Positions 29,540-39,700 of a DNA stretch of 64,000 nucleotides are shown one piece after another. The notes beneath the pieces were generated by a model. The model saw only the letters and a program-made list of their open reading frames with translations. It had not been told where the DNA came from and did not search any database. The first letter of the stretch is position 1, and each line of letters opens with the position of its first letter. Origin of the DNA: Leishmania mexicana MHOM/GT/2001/U1103 (taxonomy: Eukaryota > Euglenozoa > Kinetoplastea > Trypanosomatida > Trypanosomatidae); assembly GCF_000234665.1 (NCBI RefSeq), contig NC_018323.1, forward strand, positions 472,573-536,572. The letters run 5' to 3'. A program made the position numbers and the translations under genes.

Positions 29540-30531
29540 AAAGGCTGAGGAGAGGCGTGAGGTGGGGTGAGGGGGGGGGGGCGATCGAAAACAACATACA
29601 CACAAGTGGAAAGAGGCGCTGCTCGTACCTCTCAGCGCTTCCTCGGGTCCGTATCCCTGTGCGCCTTCGCCCCACGTACCCGTGTCCATGTGTGTGTGTG
29701 TGTGTGTGCCCATGTGTGCGTGTGTGTGTGTTACCGGTCATTTGCTTCTCTTCGTCTTGGCCGTGTATTTGTGCTCTTCTTTATCATCAACGTTTAACTG
29801 TAAGCTGCACCAGCAGCACCGATGTCATCGTCATGTTGCACGCGCACCAACGTGCGCTCTGCTTCTCCATTCGACGGACTCCACGCGGCACATGCGTCTG
29901 TTGATGGTGGTGGGGGGAGGAGGGGAGATGCCGCGGGGCTCTCATAAAAGGCGCGACCAAAATAAAGGACAGCATAAGACAAGCAGCGGACTCGAGTGCA
30001 CGCCTCTGACTACTCATCTGGGATGATGAAGAAGCCCGTCAGTCTCGTGCGGGGAGACAAGCACGGAGCGAAGCAGAGGAACGCGCCGTGTCGTCGCCGA
30101 CGTCCCATAATCTCCAGCACGCACGTGGCGCGGCGCATCGTTTCGCACGCGCAGCGACAGCGAGGAAGCGCCACTATTCCTCGGACGCTCCCTCTTCGTT
30201 CTTCCTCGCATGTGCCTCACGTGCCTTTGCCGGATGTAGGAGAGTCGTGCAGGGGTCTTGTGATGGGAAAGGGCAGAGAACGATGAGGGGGACTCTTGGG
30301 GGAGGTGCGTTCCTGGCACAGCATGCTTCTCTGTCATTGCGGCGGCCGGTTCTCATGACCACGGCGCTTCACAGACCTCTTCACTCGATATACGTACGAT
30401 GATGTTCCTCTCCTCTTCCTTGCGCACACACTGCCATCGCATACGGCTGCGGCACTGCCCCTACTCCACACCCCTCCGCCCCTCTGCCCCTCTGCCCACC
30501 GCCTCAGCAAACGGCGGAAACTAATGGTTGC
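29540..30531. other. Intergenic spacer before the 293-aa gene
   Basis: Contains a G-run (29571-29581), a TG microsatellite (about 29690-29730) and mixed sequence without gene-like frames. Near its end, at 30399-30524, lies a 41-codon open frame that overlaps the pyrimidine tract of the next gene. Confidence 0.6.
30462..30507 (+). promoter_or_regulatory. Candidate trans-splice acceptor for the 293-aa gene
   Basis: An almost pure C/T tract ends in GCCTCAG, with AG at 30506-30507, 24 nt before the ATG at 30532. This is one of the clearest acceptor-like sites in the window. An out-of-frame ATG at 30524 would lie between the splice site and the start. Confidence 0.55.
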
Positions 30532-31413
30532 ATGTGGTGCCTCAGTAGCCCAGGTCCGTGCGCTGTTCAAGTAGCTCGGCCAGCCGCCTTTGCGGCGTGC
30601 CGTGTCGTTGTCGGCTCATCTGGTGCGACCTCTGCTGTCGCGGCGAGCTTCCGCACTACCTCAGCGGGCTCCGCCCTCCTCACAGCCTACCGCTGCAAGA
30701 GTTACCACTTCTTTGTGAACCTAGACGACCCTGACGCGACGCGGCGTCGCATCGAGGAGGACCTGGACCGCCTCGCCAGCGACGAGAAGAAGGACACGAC
30801 GGCCTACCTGCACAGCCTCCTGAATCTGGCGCTGAGCCACTACCAGCGCGGCGACTTTATCAGCGCGCGCGACATGGCCGACTACACCCATCAGAAGGCA
30901 CTGGTGCACAATTCCAAGTCCTCTTTGATTTACTTCACGGCAACGACGTGTGCCCGTTGCGCCGAGGCACTGGCGAAAGAATATGAGGCACATCTACAGC
31001 GAAAGGCTGAACAAAGCCATGTATCCGCCGCCCTGACGCCGGAGCCGTCAGTGGTGTTCAGTGCGAGGCGCGCCATCAAGAAGCTGCGCACTGATGCGGA
31101 GCGGTACCGCGCCATCGCCCATCGCGTGTACCACCGCCCTGACATGGCGTTCATGCGGGGCAGCGCCGACGGAGGTGGTGGGAGGTGGCGCTCGTCGGCA
31201 CGGCACACCGAGGGCCGTGACACCCGCCACACGTGGGCGGACAACAGCAGCAACAACGGCGTTGATGAGGAGTACATGCCGCACATGTACGGCCCTCGTT
31301 GGCAGGATCGACGGAAGCGGCCGGAGCACGCGGAGATGAAGCACTACTACAAGGATCAGTGCGGGGCGTCGCCATCGTCGCGTGGTGAGACGCGGTGGAA
31401 CGTGCCCAAGTGA
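30532..31413 (+). CDS. Probable mitochondrial protein, 293 aa, function unknown
   Basis: The family is not recognised. The first 60 residues are rich in Ala, Ser, Val and Arg and poor in acidic residues, like a mitochondrial presequence. A domain starts near YRCKSYHFFVNLDDPDATRR (residues about 52-71). It continues through a helical stretch resembling a single TPR-like hairpin (LHSLLNLALSHYQRGDFISA, about 98-117). A further helical part follows to about 205. The C-terminal 80 residues are charged, Gly/Arg/His-rich and probably flexible (YGPRWQDRRKRPEHAEM). No catalytic motif is visible. The start is unusual. After splicing at 30507 the first ATG is at 30524, out of frame with a 16-codon frame, and the chosen ATG is 8 nt further on. 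A kinetoplastid mitochondrial complex subunit is possible but unproven. Confidence 0.8.
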   Translation: MWCLSSPGPCAVQVARPAAFAACRVVVGSSGATSAVAASFRTTSAGSALLTAYRCKSYHFFVNLDDPDATRRRIEEDLDRLASDEKKDTTAYLHSLLNLALSHYQRGDFISARDMADYTHQKALVHNSKSSLIYFTATTCARCAEALAKEYEAHLQRKAEQSHVSAALTPEPSVVFSARRAIKKLRTDAERYRAIAHRVYHRPDMAFMRGSADGGGGRWRSSARHTEGRDTRHTWADNSSNNGVDEEYMPHMYGPRWQDRRKRPEHAEMKHYYKDQCGASPSSRGETRWNVPK

Positions 31414-33526
31414 TAAAGCGGAGGAATCGTGGCCGCAGCATACCTTTGCGTAAAGTGAGGAGGGAAAGTGGTCACGTGCTCGCCTCAGAAGTCCCTTCCC
31501 TTTCTCATCCTGTCGCGCCGAGTAGGCATGTGCGCGGAGGCATGGCCATCACACCCCGACGAGGAACGCGCGTCTTGTTGGACCACCCAACCCCATCCAT
31601 GAAGTGTCGCCACACCGGTGGGCCATATGTCTTTGCGTGTCGATCGCTCTTCCCCCTCCTCCACAGGCACGGCGGTCTTTCTTGATGGGTGTTGCCCATG
31701 CTGCGGGCGCCGTGGACCTCATTGCCCGCCCACCTCCTCGCCTCTGGTCGGTTAACGCACTCTCAGACATCAGCTGGTGATCACACACACACACACACCT
31801 CGAAGACGGGGAAGGGAGGGCGAGAAACACGTTGATCCAAAAAAAAAAAACGATGCGCACCGCGCGCTGCAACTCGCGGCGTCGTCTCGTCAAGAGTTAC
31901 GGCCATTTCGCCTCCTCCTTCGGTTGTCAACACCACCGCTGATGAACAGCGCTGAAGCAACCCTTTTTTGGTGGAGAGGAGGGGACCGGGGGGAAGGGGA
32001 GCCTGTACAGATTCCTGCGTGCTACAGCCGACGCCCCTTTTTTTGCTCGTATGCCCACACCCGCACGCACGCGTCTGCGGCGATGATGTGGTGGGCCTTT
32101 ATCTTTCTAAGCTTTCTACCGTCGCCTCCTCCTCCTCCATCCTGCCACCATTTGGCTCTCTCGCTCCCTCGACCACGCTTGCCCCCCCACAACTACCGCA
32201 ACCCTTCACTACCCCGTCGCCCCACAGACATACACGCATACCCGCCCCCGCCATCTCGCGAACACCACGAGTGCACGTCTACAGCGGTGAAGGCTTGCAC
32301 TCAGCAGTCCATGCAGATGCTCCGCCAATCGGCCTATGCCTTCACCCGTCCTCCCCTCCCTCCTCTTGCCCAACCAGTCCGCGAGTCACTGTTGGTGTGA
32401 CTCCAACGCGCCCGCTCCACCATGCGCAGGCCAGGAAGTGCGCACATGCACACCCACAGCTCACCGATCTCTGCTGCGCTGCGGCGATCTCCAGGAACCA
32501 GGCCAAGCAGCATCGTTTGGCGTCATTCAACCCACTGCAATGTCAGCTCATACAGCGCAGGCTCGGTCCAGGATTAGGCTCACCACCGCCTACCAACCCC
32601 AACGGCCTGGTCTCTCCTCTTGGCCGCCCACCCGCCCGCCTCTCTCTCCTCATGAACTTCACCCCCTTCGCAGGCGCTTGTACTTGTACCTTTCTGTGTA
32701 TCGCTCAGCTTGTTCGCGCATCTACCTCTCTGCTCTGTCTGTGTGTGTGTGTGTGTGTGTGTGTGCCGTTGATGCTCTCCGCACACCACCACCCACCTTC
32801 TCCTCGATCGCTCGCTCGCTCAAGGCTGGCACCATCACAACTGAGGCATAGTGCGCCAGCCAAGCGCTGCGCGGGTCGGCAGAGCTGCGCATCGCTTGGG
32901 TGCATCGCACTGCTGAGCGAGTCGTTCCTCTCCGCGTTGTCTTGATCTCTCTGAACGGAGCGGGCTGGCGCCATTCCGTCCATTCCCCCCTCCCCCCAGC
33001 CCTAGAAGAGACTGTCGAGCGGTGTTACCTCTTGGGCAGCGGCGTGCCGTGGATTGCCCGCTGGACGGGCCTTCTCCATCACCCCACCCCCACCCCGTGG
33101 CTTCCGCTCTGTGCGCAACTCCCCCTCCCCCCTCCCCCCTCCTGCACCTCTCTCTGTCCCTGCCTGTGTCTGTCTCCGCCCCGCCGAACCCCGACAGCCT
33201 GAGCGAAGAAGGGAAGCCCATTGCTCTTTCTCGGTGTCGGGCGGGGGTGGAGTCTTTCTGGTACGGTGCCGCACGACCTTCGTCCCGGCACCCGCACCTC
33301 CAAAACGTCCACGCCCTCCCCCACCCCATCCCGACCCAAAAGCCTCCCTCATCATTCTCCCCATCCCCCACCAAGGCGGGGGCACGCTACCGCATACGGG
33401 GTAGCACCAGCTGCAGAAGGAGCGCCATCGCACACGAGCGAGAGAGAGAACGAGGACGTCGCAGTACGTTCCTCCCTCCCTGGTATTCCCTCCGCTCTTG
33501 TTGGTGTGTGCGAGTGCGGCACTGTC
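31414..33526. other. Intergenic spacer, 2.1 kb
   Basis: No supported gene. It contains a CA run (31785-31798), an A-run (31838-31849), C/T-rich blocks near 32100-32240 and 33110-33180, and a TG microsatellite (about 32740-32765). Open frames of 200-325 codons occur here but start at non-ATG codons or consist of His/Thr/Pro/Ser repeats from the microsatellites. Confidence 0.55.
33466..33514 (+). promoter_or_regulatory. Candidate trans-splice acceptor for the 388-aa gene
   Basis: A TTCCTCCCTCCCTGGTATTC tract is followed by the first AG at 33513-33514, 12 nt before the ATG at 33527. This gives a very short 5' UTR and excludes the longer upstream frame. Confidence 0.5.
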
Positions 33527-34693
33527 ATGCTGAAGCGGAGCGTCAGTGCGGCGGCGAGGAAGGCGGGTGCTGGTGTGCGGGCCGCAGCACCCGCGGCCGG
33601 GCAGCAGCCGCCCTCCAATCCACTTTTGCCATATGCGCTGCGTCGTGCGGCAGCCTGTGAGATGCTCTACGGTGGCTGTCGTGTGCAGTATCTCGTGCAG
33701 CCGCCATTCGCGCTTCACAAGATTCGCAGCGAAAACCTGCCGCCGCCGTCTCTCTACGCGGAGCGGCACGACCTTGGACTCGAGATGCAGCTGCCGCGTG
33801 ACATGCACGTCTACAACAGCATTAACATGGCCATCCAACACCAAATCGGAGCAGATTCTAGCACGCCGGACGGGGAGCAGCAGCAACAGCAGCTGCAGGA
33901 CAGGCACGCTGACGGCTTCGACATGGGCGCCTTCTTTGCTGAGCAGCACCACCCTGAGCGGCATCACAACTCCTCCTTGCCGTACACGAAATACAATACG
34001 AACAACGTGCTCGCGATGCGGCTGTTTCCCGTCAACATCGGCATTCGCGCGCGTACAGAAGCGATTCGGATTCGCACCGAAGACTGCTTGCAGCGCCTCC
34101 GCGACGCTGATCTCTGCGCTACGATGCGCATACCGCTCGAGTACCCCCTCCCATTGAGCCGCCGCAGCCAGTACGCGGCAGTGCACCGCGCGCGACGAGA
34201 GGGTTGCTTCGGTGCTCCGACGGCGGAGGCGGGAGAAAGCGCGGCGGTGGTGGCTGAAGAGGCGTCGCGAACGGCGCATCTACGCGGCGCTGCTGCGCAT
34301 CCGCCACCGTCAGAGCTCTCCATCTTAACTCGGCCAGTCGACCGCCTCGGCAGTCACAGCGGCAACAGCACTGCTTGCACCGCCCATGCAGATCACATGA
34401 GCTTTCCTGTGCACCCCTTTGCTGCTGCTGCTGCTGTCTCGTCCGACCTCCACAGTGCGCGCAGTGGTAGTGCCGCCCGACTTGCCTCGCAGCGCTGGCT
34501 GCCGTTGCAGACGCTGAAGCCGATGGGGCACAACTGGAGCGCCGCAGCGCGCAGCAGCGGCGTACGCGGGCCGCACATGCAGCTCATGCAAGAACGACTT
34601 GACCAGAAGGGCTTTGGATGGAAACGCAAATCCCGCTCGCTCTGGCAGCAGGACGTGGCGACGGCCGGTTTCCGTCCGCATCGCTACTTCTAA
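33527..34693 (+). CDS. Probable mitochondrial protein, 388 aa, function unknown
   Basis: The protein is not recognised. Its N-terminus (MLKRSVSAAARKAGAGVRAA) is a typical mitochondrial presequence: basic, Ala/Ser-rich and without acidic residues. A conserved-looking core follows, including YGGCRVQYLVQPPFALHKIR and PRDMHVYNSINMAIQHQIGA. Another block reads MRLFPVNIGIRARTEAIRIR. A Gln-rich stretch at about 125-132 and an Ala/Ser-rich segment at about 225-300 look like linkers. The C-terminal 60 residues are basic and aromatic (ERLDQKGFGWKRKSRSLWQQ), as often seen in mitoribosomal or RNA-binding proteins. No catalytic motif or membrane segment is visible. A mitoribosome or mitochondrial RNA-processing role fits the composition but is only inferred. 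The start at 33527 lies 12 nt after the likely splice site. Confidence 0.85.
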   Translation: MLKRSVSAAARKAGAGVRAAAPAAGQQPPSNPLLPYALRRAAACEMLYGGCRVQYLVQPPFALHKIRSENLPPPSLYAERHDLGLEMQLPRDMHVYNSINMAIQHQIGADSSTPDGEQQQQQLQDRHADGFDMGAFFAEQHHPERHHNSSLPYTKYNTNNVLAMRLFPVNIGIRARTEAIRIRTEDCLQRLRDADLCATMRIPLEYPLPLSRRSQYAAVHRARREGCFGAPTAEAGESAAVVAEEASRTAHLRGAAAHPPPSELSILTRPVDRLGSHSGNSTACTAHADHMSFPVHPFAAAAAVSSDLHSARSGSAARLASQRWLPLQTLKPMGHNWSAAARSSGVRGPHMQLMQERLDQKGFGWKRKSRSLWQQDVATAGFRPHRYF

Positions 34694-36711
34694 GCACCGG
34701 CAGCCAACCACTCCCCGCCGTACGCGGTCGGGCGGGTGGTGGCGTCTTGGCGCGGTGCCTCCGGTCATCATTTTTTTTTATACTCGTTGGCGTTGGTGTT
34801 GGCTTCAAGTGGTAAGCCGTGTTGTGAGCAGCCGATGGGCTGTGGCGTCCGCGTCTCTGAGTCTCACCTCTCGCGCGCGTGCTCTCCCTCCTGCGTGCGG
34901 GGGGGGGGGGGGGGGTAGGAGCGTGCCGGGATGGGTACTGACCCGCAGCATGCTCATGAACGGCGATTCGAAAAAAATGCACTTTGAGCGGCAACGGCAG
35001 TAGCGATGCCAAGCCGTCCTCGTGGCCAGGATTGCCAGCATGGCGTCTTGTGACTCCACGTCTTCTACCCACCTGCCCACCCACCCCCACCAGAGCATCG
35101 TGCATCCGACGTGGGATAGCAGTAGCCTTGAGGGCGTGTTGGTAGTGGGTGATCGAAACCGTTTGCAGCAGCGCGCCATCATCCATGGATGAGGGTGGGG
35201 AAGGGGAGGGGCAAATCGAAGGGGTCACGGGGGAGACAAGAGCCCTTCTTCCATCTCTCGTCCTTCGGACCCCGTCAAGCACCCGCATCACGCTCGCATG
35301 CTGTCCCGCGTTTACTTTCTGCCTCGCATGTGATGCCACCTCCCCCCCCCCTCTTCCTGGCCTGCAGCCGTCGCACCCACTCACCTCCGTCCACCCCTGG
35401 CCGCACGCCCGCGTGATCGCGCTTGAAATTCATCGCCGACGACACCCCCAGCACCGCGGCAGCATGGTGCTGTACATAGTACCGCACACACATGCATATA
35501 TATATATATGCAAACCGGTGCCCATGACACCTTACAGCTGCGCACGCCGCTGACATCACCACAGGAGTGAGTGGCTAAGCCCCGTTGGCCCCGCCCGCTC
35601 CTCCGTCACCACCCTCCCCTTTCCACCGGCACGCTCCCTGTTCGTCTTCTCTCCTCGCGCCTTTCCCGTCCATCACTCGTGCTCCTCTGCCCCTTGCATG
35701 CCTTCCTGGATGTCATACACCGTGTGCCAGCTGTGCTTGACCGCAGGTGCACGCAGCGCTCGCACATTCGGACCCTGGGTCCTGTTTCCGGACGGCGTTG
35801 CTGTCTGTGCGGCTCGCTGCTGTGCGTCTGTGGCGGCGGGGGGACTCCACCCTCTCCTGAACCCGCCCGCCTCTGGCATGGCCGACTTTGCAAGCGTGCC
35901 GGCCTCGTCGTTGTGCACCAGCTCCCAATGGCCAGAGACGGGACTGGAGTGAGGAGGGGAAGCCAGGCTCCTGTGGCTGGGGCCTGTCTTCCAGATGGTC
36001 ACGCGGGCATACGGCGCGATGCAAGTCCACCAAACGTGCGAGCGGGAGCGGGGCACTTCAGCGGCGGTAGTTCCGCGGGTATTCTCTATCACTCTCGCAA
36101 GGCGCATATGTCTGCCGGGCGACCACCTCACCACCCGCACCCCTTCGACTGACGCGCGTACATTTTTTTCACGCTCGCTCGTCGCGCCCCTGTGGCTCTC
36201 ATGATTGCCCGTCGCTCCACGGTGGGCATATTCCGAGATGGCTTCTGTGCGTGCGTGTGCATGCAATCGGAATGGGCTCGGCCCTCTACGAAGTTTTTTC
36301 GCGGGGCAATCTCCCTGGTCAATGGATGGATGATGTGAAGCGACGCTGCTGTTGAGCCCCCGCCCCCCCCAACACACACATACACCCGCACGCGCAAACT
36401 TTCTCCGCTCTCTCTCACCATCTCTCTGTCTGCGCACCGCACGCCGATGCAGCGATATCGAATCTCTATCGGGCTACGTGCACATCAACACACACACACA
36501 CACTCATCCATTTGTGCATGCGTGTGGCGGCAGTGGTCCAGCCGATCACCTCGAGCCGCGCCTTGTCCCCCCCCTCCTCCTCCACCCACCCACCCACACA
36601 CACACACACACACGCACGCCCACACACCTTTCTTCGTCGCAAAGATACGCACCAGCACACGCGGCTCGTACACAGGACTCGCTTTGATGCGTGTAGGAGG
36701 AGACGAGAGCG
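34694..36711. other. Intergenic spacer, 2.0 kb, no gene seen
   Basis: Contains a run of 17 G at 34899-34915, a T-run (34772-34780), a TATATA island near 35498-35508, C/T-rich blocks and CA microsatellites at 36487-36504 and 36593-36633. Open frames here have no recognisable protein content. Confidence 0.55.
36568..36644 (+). promoter_or_regulatory. Candidate trans-splice acceptor for the 1795-aa gene
   Basis: A CCCCCCTCCTCCTCCACCC tract, a CA repeat and a CCTTTCTTCGTCGCAAAG segment lead to AG at 36643-36644. This is 67 nt before the ATG at 36712. Confidence 0.5.
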
Positions 36712-39700
36712 ATGAAGGACAGCAGAGACTATATACTGCGTGTGTGGAGCCTGGCGGAGGACATGGTGACACAGAGCGGTAAGCCCCTCCATGCATTTCT
36801 TCTGCTGCACCACGTCTTGACACAGCCACCCCCGTTGCTGCGGCGTGCGAGTGGTACGACGGCAGGCAAGCCTAGTATCAGCAGCAGCGGGGATGGAGCA
36901 AGCACAGCCACGCTGCCCACAGCGACAACGTCCGAGGCCGCACTCTCACTCCACGTCACCGCCTTTGATGCCGAGTGGAAGTGCGAAGAACTTGTCACGC
37001 GACTGCGTGCGGCCGAGTATATACTGCTCGCGGACGTGCCTGCAGCACGCACAGCGGTGTCATCGACGAGTACCCCCGCGCCGGCCGCATCGTCTCCGCG
37101 CACGCTCAGCTGCACCGCCGGCCTGGAGGCGCTAGAGCTGGCGGAGCAGGTGCTGGCACCGGTCTTCGCAACGACATCTCTTTCGGTGTCAGCCGACACC
37201 GTCCCTAGTGCCGCGCTGTATCCGCAGGCGTCTTCCACAGCATCTTCGTGGCATCAAAGGTGTCGTGCCTCCAACGACTTTGCAGGGGGCGGCGACAAGA
37301 GCAGAGGCAGGTGCAGTGCATCATACTCCCTCGACGATGTGCTGCGAGAGGTGGCCGACGTGAGCCGAAGCTCCGCCTCCGCGACTGCCCGCTCCTCCTC
37401 TGCCCCCTTGTGGGCGAACGTTGACGGCACCGGTTCGGGTGCACAGTCGCGGGTGGCGAGCATGTACTTCCTCAATCATGCTACCGTCACAGCCCTAGCC
37501 TGGCCGCTCTCCAGCTTCACGCTGGCCTGGCCGATGCGTGAAGCACGTGTAGATGGAGCAGACAGCTCTTACGGTGCAAGCGGGGACGGTGAACACCTCC
37601 TCTCAGCACCACTCCTGTTTGGGCCGGCCAGTGAAACCATAACCATCTCGGTCTCGCTCGTCGTGCGCGCGCATGTGCTGCAGGCATTTATATGTCACCG
37701 ACGCGCTCAGCACAAACGCGCGCTACAGTGTCTGGCGGAGGCGCGGCAGTGGATCGCGCAGCAGTATACCGATGCCGCGCGTGCGCGAACCGTGCGGCTC
37801 TTGTGGGAAGAACTTCAAGAGCGCTGGACGCCCCCCCGTCCGCCGCCACCGCAGCAGCAGCAGCAGCAGTCGTCAGGCACGTCCTCATCACCGTCAGCGA
37901 CTGCGATCTCTGCAGACCAGCTGCCTCCCCTGCCGGGCTTTTATCAGCTAATCGAGCGGTTGATTGTGGAGGAGGGCCGTGCCTGCGCTACCATGGTGCA
38001 GGTGGAGGAGTGCAAGGTGCACTACGCCATCCTGCAGGCGTGTGGCTCGCTGCCGCCACCGCCTCCGCTGCCGGTGCGAACCTCCTCGAGTGCCGTGACG
38101 ACCACCTTCGCCGATGCCGGCGCCCCGATGCAGGCACACACCGCAGACCTGCGCCTGCATTACCGCCGCTATCAAGAGAGTCTCCAGTTTCTGCACGCTT
38201 TGTCTCGCGCTTACATGACGGTGGTACGGTGGATAGAAGAGGAGGCGCAGGGAGATGTGATGACGGCTACTGCGGCAGCAGCGCCACCTCCGAGCGGCAG
38301 CGTGGACGTGGCGGAGCAAGGCGTGGCGTGGCGTGAGGCGCTGCGGTGCGTTCGAAGTCGACTGAGCCCGTTCTGCCTCTGCGCGCTGCAGTACACCTGC
38401 AACCGTGCTACTCCACTGGCACCGCCCGACCTCGCCACGGACACCGCGACCACGACAACGACCGCCGACGTCTCTCCGTGCTACGCGCTGGGCTTCGACG
38501 TCCGGCTGGCCGCGGAGGTTCTGGGTCTGTACCACTGCCTCAGTCACGTGTACCTGCTCTACCAGCAGTCTCCCGCGGCATCGACGCTGCAGCCATTTTC
38601 CGTGAAGCATTACGAATCGCTCTCCGCCGTTGAGCTTATGGCGCGAGGCGGCGGCGGCGGCGGCGGTAGCAGAGCGCAGCAACCGTGCAACGGCAGTGCT
38701 ATGGAGGAGCGCACGAAGGGCAAGAATGCGCGTCGGGGAGACGACACGTTTGAGGCGGCCAAGGAGGAGGTGGCGTTCCTGCGACTCTACCGCAGCGACC
38801 CGGCCTACGTGGCTCTCTTCGGCGATCACCAAGTCCGTCCTCCGACACGGCAAAAGCTCTCCTCCTCTGACGCGGCACTCGACACAGACGACGCAGACGT
38901 ACTCGCCATCACCCGAGATTTGGTGCACCGCGCGGTGGAGCACGCTAAGATCAACGCGTTCGTCTTTGGCCAGTGGCGCTTGGGCGACGCCGCCGTAACC
39001 GCGACCTTGCGCGCTCCATCCGCCACCAGTGCGACCGTGCAGGGGGGGAAGCGACTGAAGACGGAGAGTGCTCATAACGACGAGACCGGTGGTGCACTCG
39101 ATCAATGCGACGGGGTGCAGGCCGCCCCACTCCTCCGTTGGCGTGCACCGAAAGATGCGGCAGCAAGCACGGCACCCGCCATCGCGCACGAAGCCGCACT
39201 GTTGTGGTGCCTGGTGGAGTTGGGCCTTCGGGATAACTATCCCTTCGTCATTCGATTCCAGCGGGAGCTGAGCGACGCTCTGACACAAGTGAGGGACGTC
39301 ACGTATTCCTCTGGCGGGGGTGCGGCAAATCGTGTAGCCGCGCCTCCTCAGCTGCCCGAAGAAGCTACCGAAAGCGACGTCGGCGTATGCGGCTCTTTGC
39401 CAAACCGCCGTCACCCTGCGGGCGCATCGCTGCCGGGCATCCGAAAGCATAGCCGCTCCCCGTCGCCGTCGCCGTCGCCGTCACCGTCACCAACGCTTCT
39501 GGGACCTCGAGCGTCCCATACAACCACGTCACGTCTGCAGCCGTCGCCTTCGTCCAACTGGGTGTTTCCTGGCGTCCGCCGAGCCTTGCAGCTCTACCTA
39601 GAGCTTGTGACGGTGCTCATGCGATCAGCCGCCACCATGCATGCCACTTCATCCACCCCCGCCACTGGCACGGAGGAGCCGCAAAGTGCAGCGGCCTTCT

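Noticed and set aside
31968..32945. Open frame of 325 codons in the 31-33 kb spacer
   Set aside because: It starts at a non-ATG codon and is rich in Ser, Pro, His, Cys and Val from C/T and TG repeats. It has no recognisable domain and lies in a typical spacer.
33002..34279. Reverse-strand frame of 425 codons opposite the 388-aa gene
   Set aside because: It is a shadow of a better + strand gene that has a presequence and a splice acceptor. GC-rich codon bias commonly opens the opposite frame.
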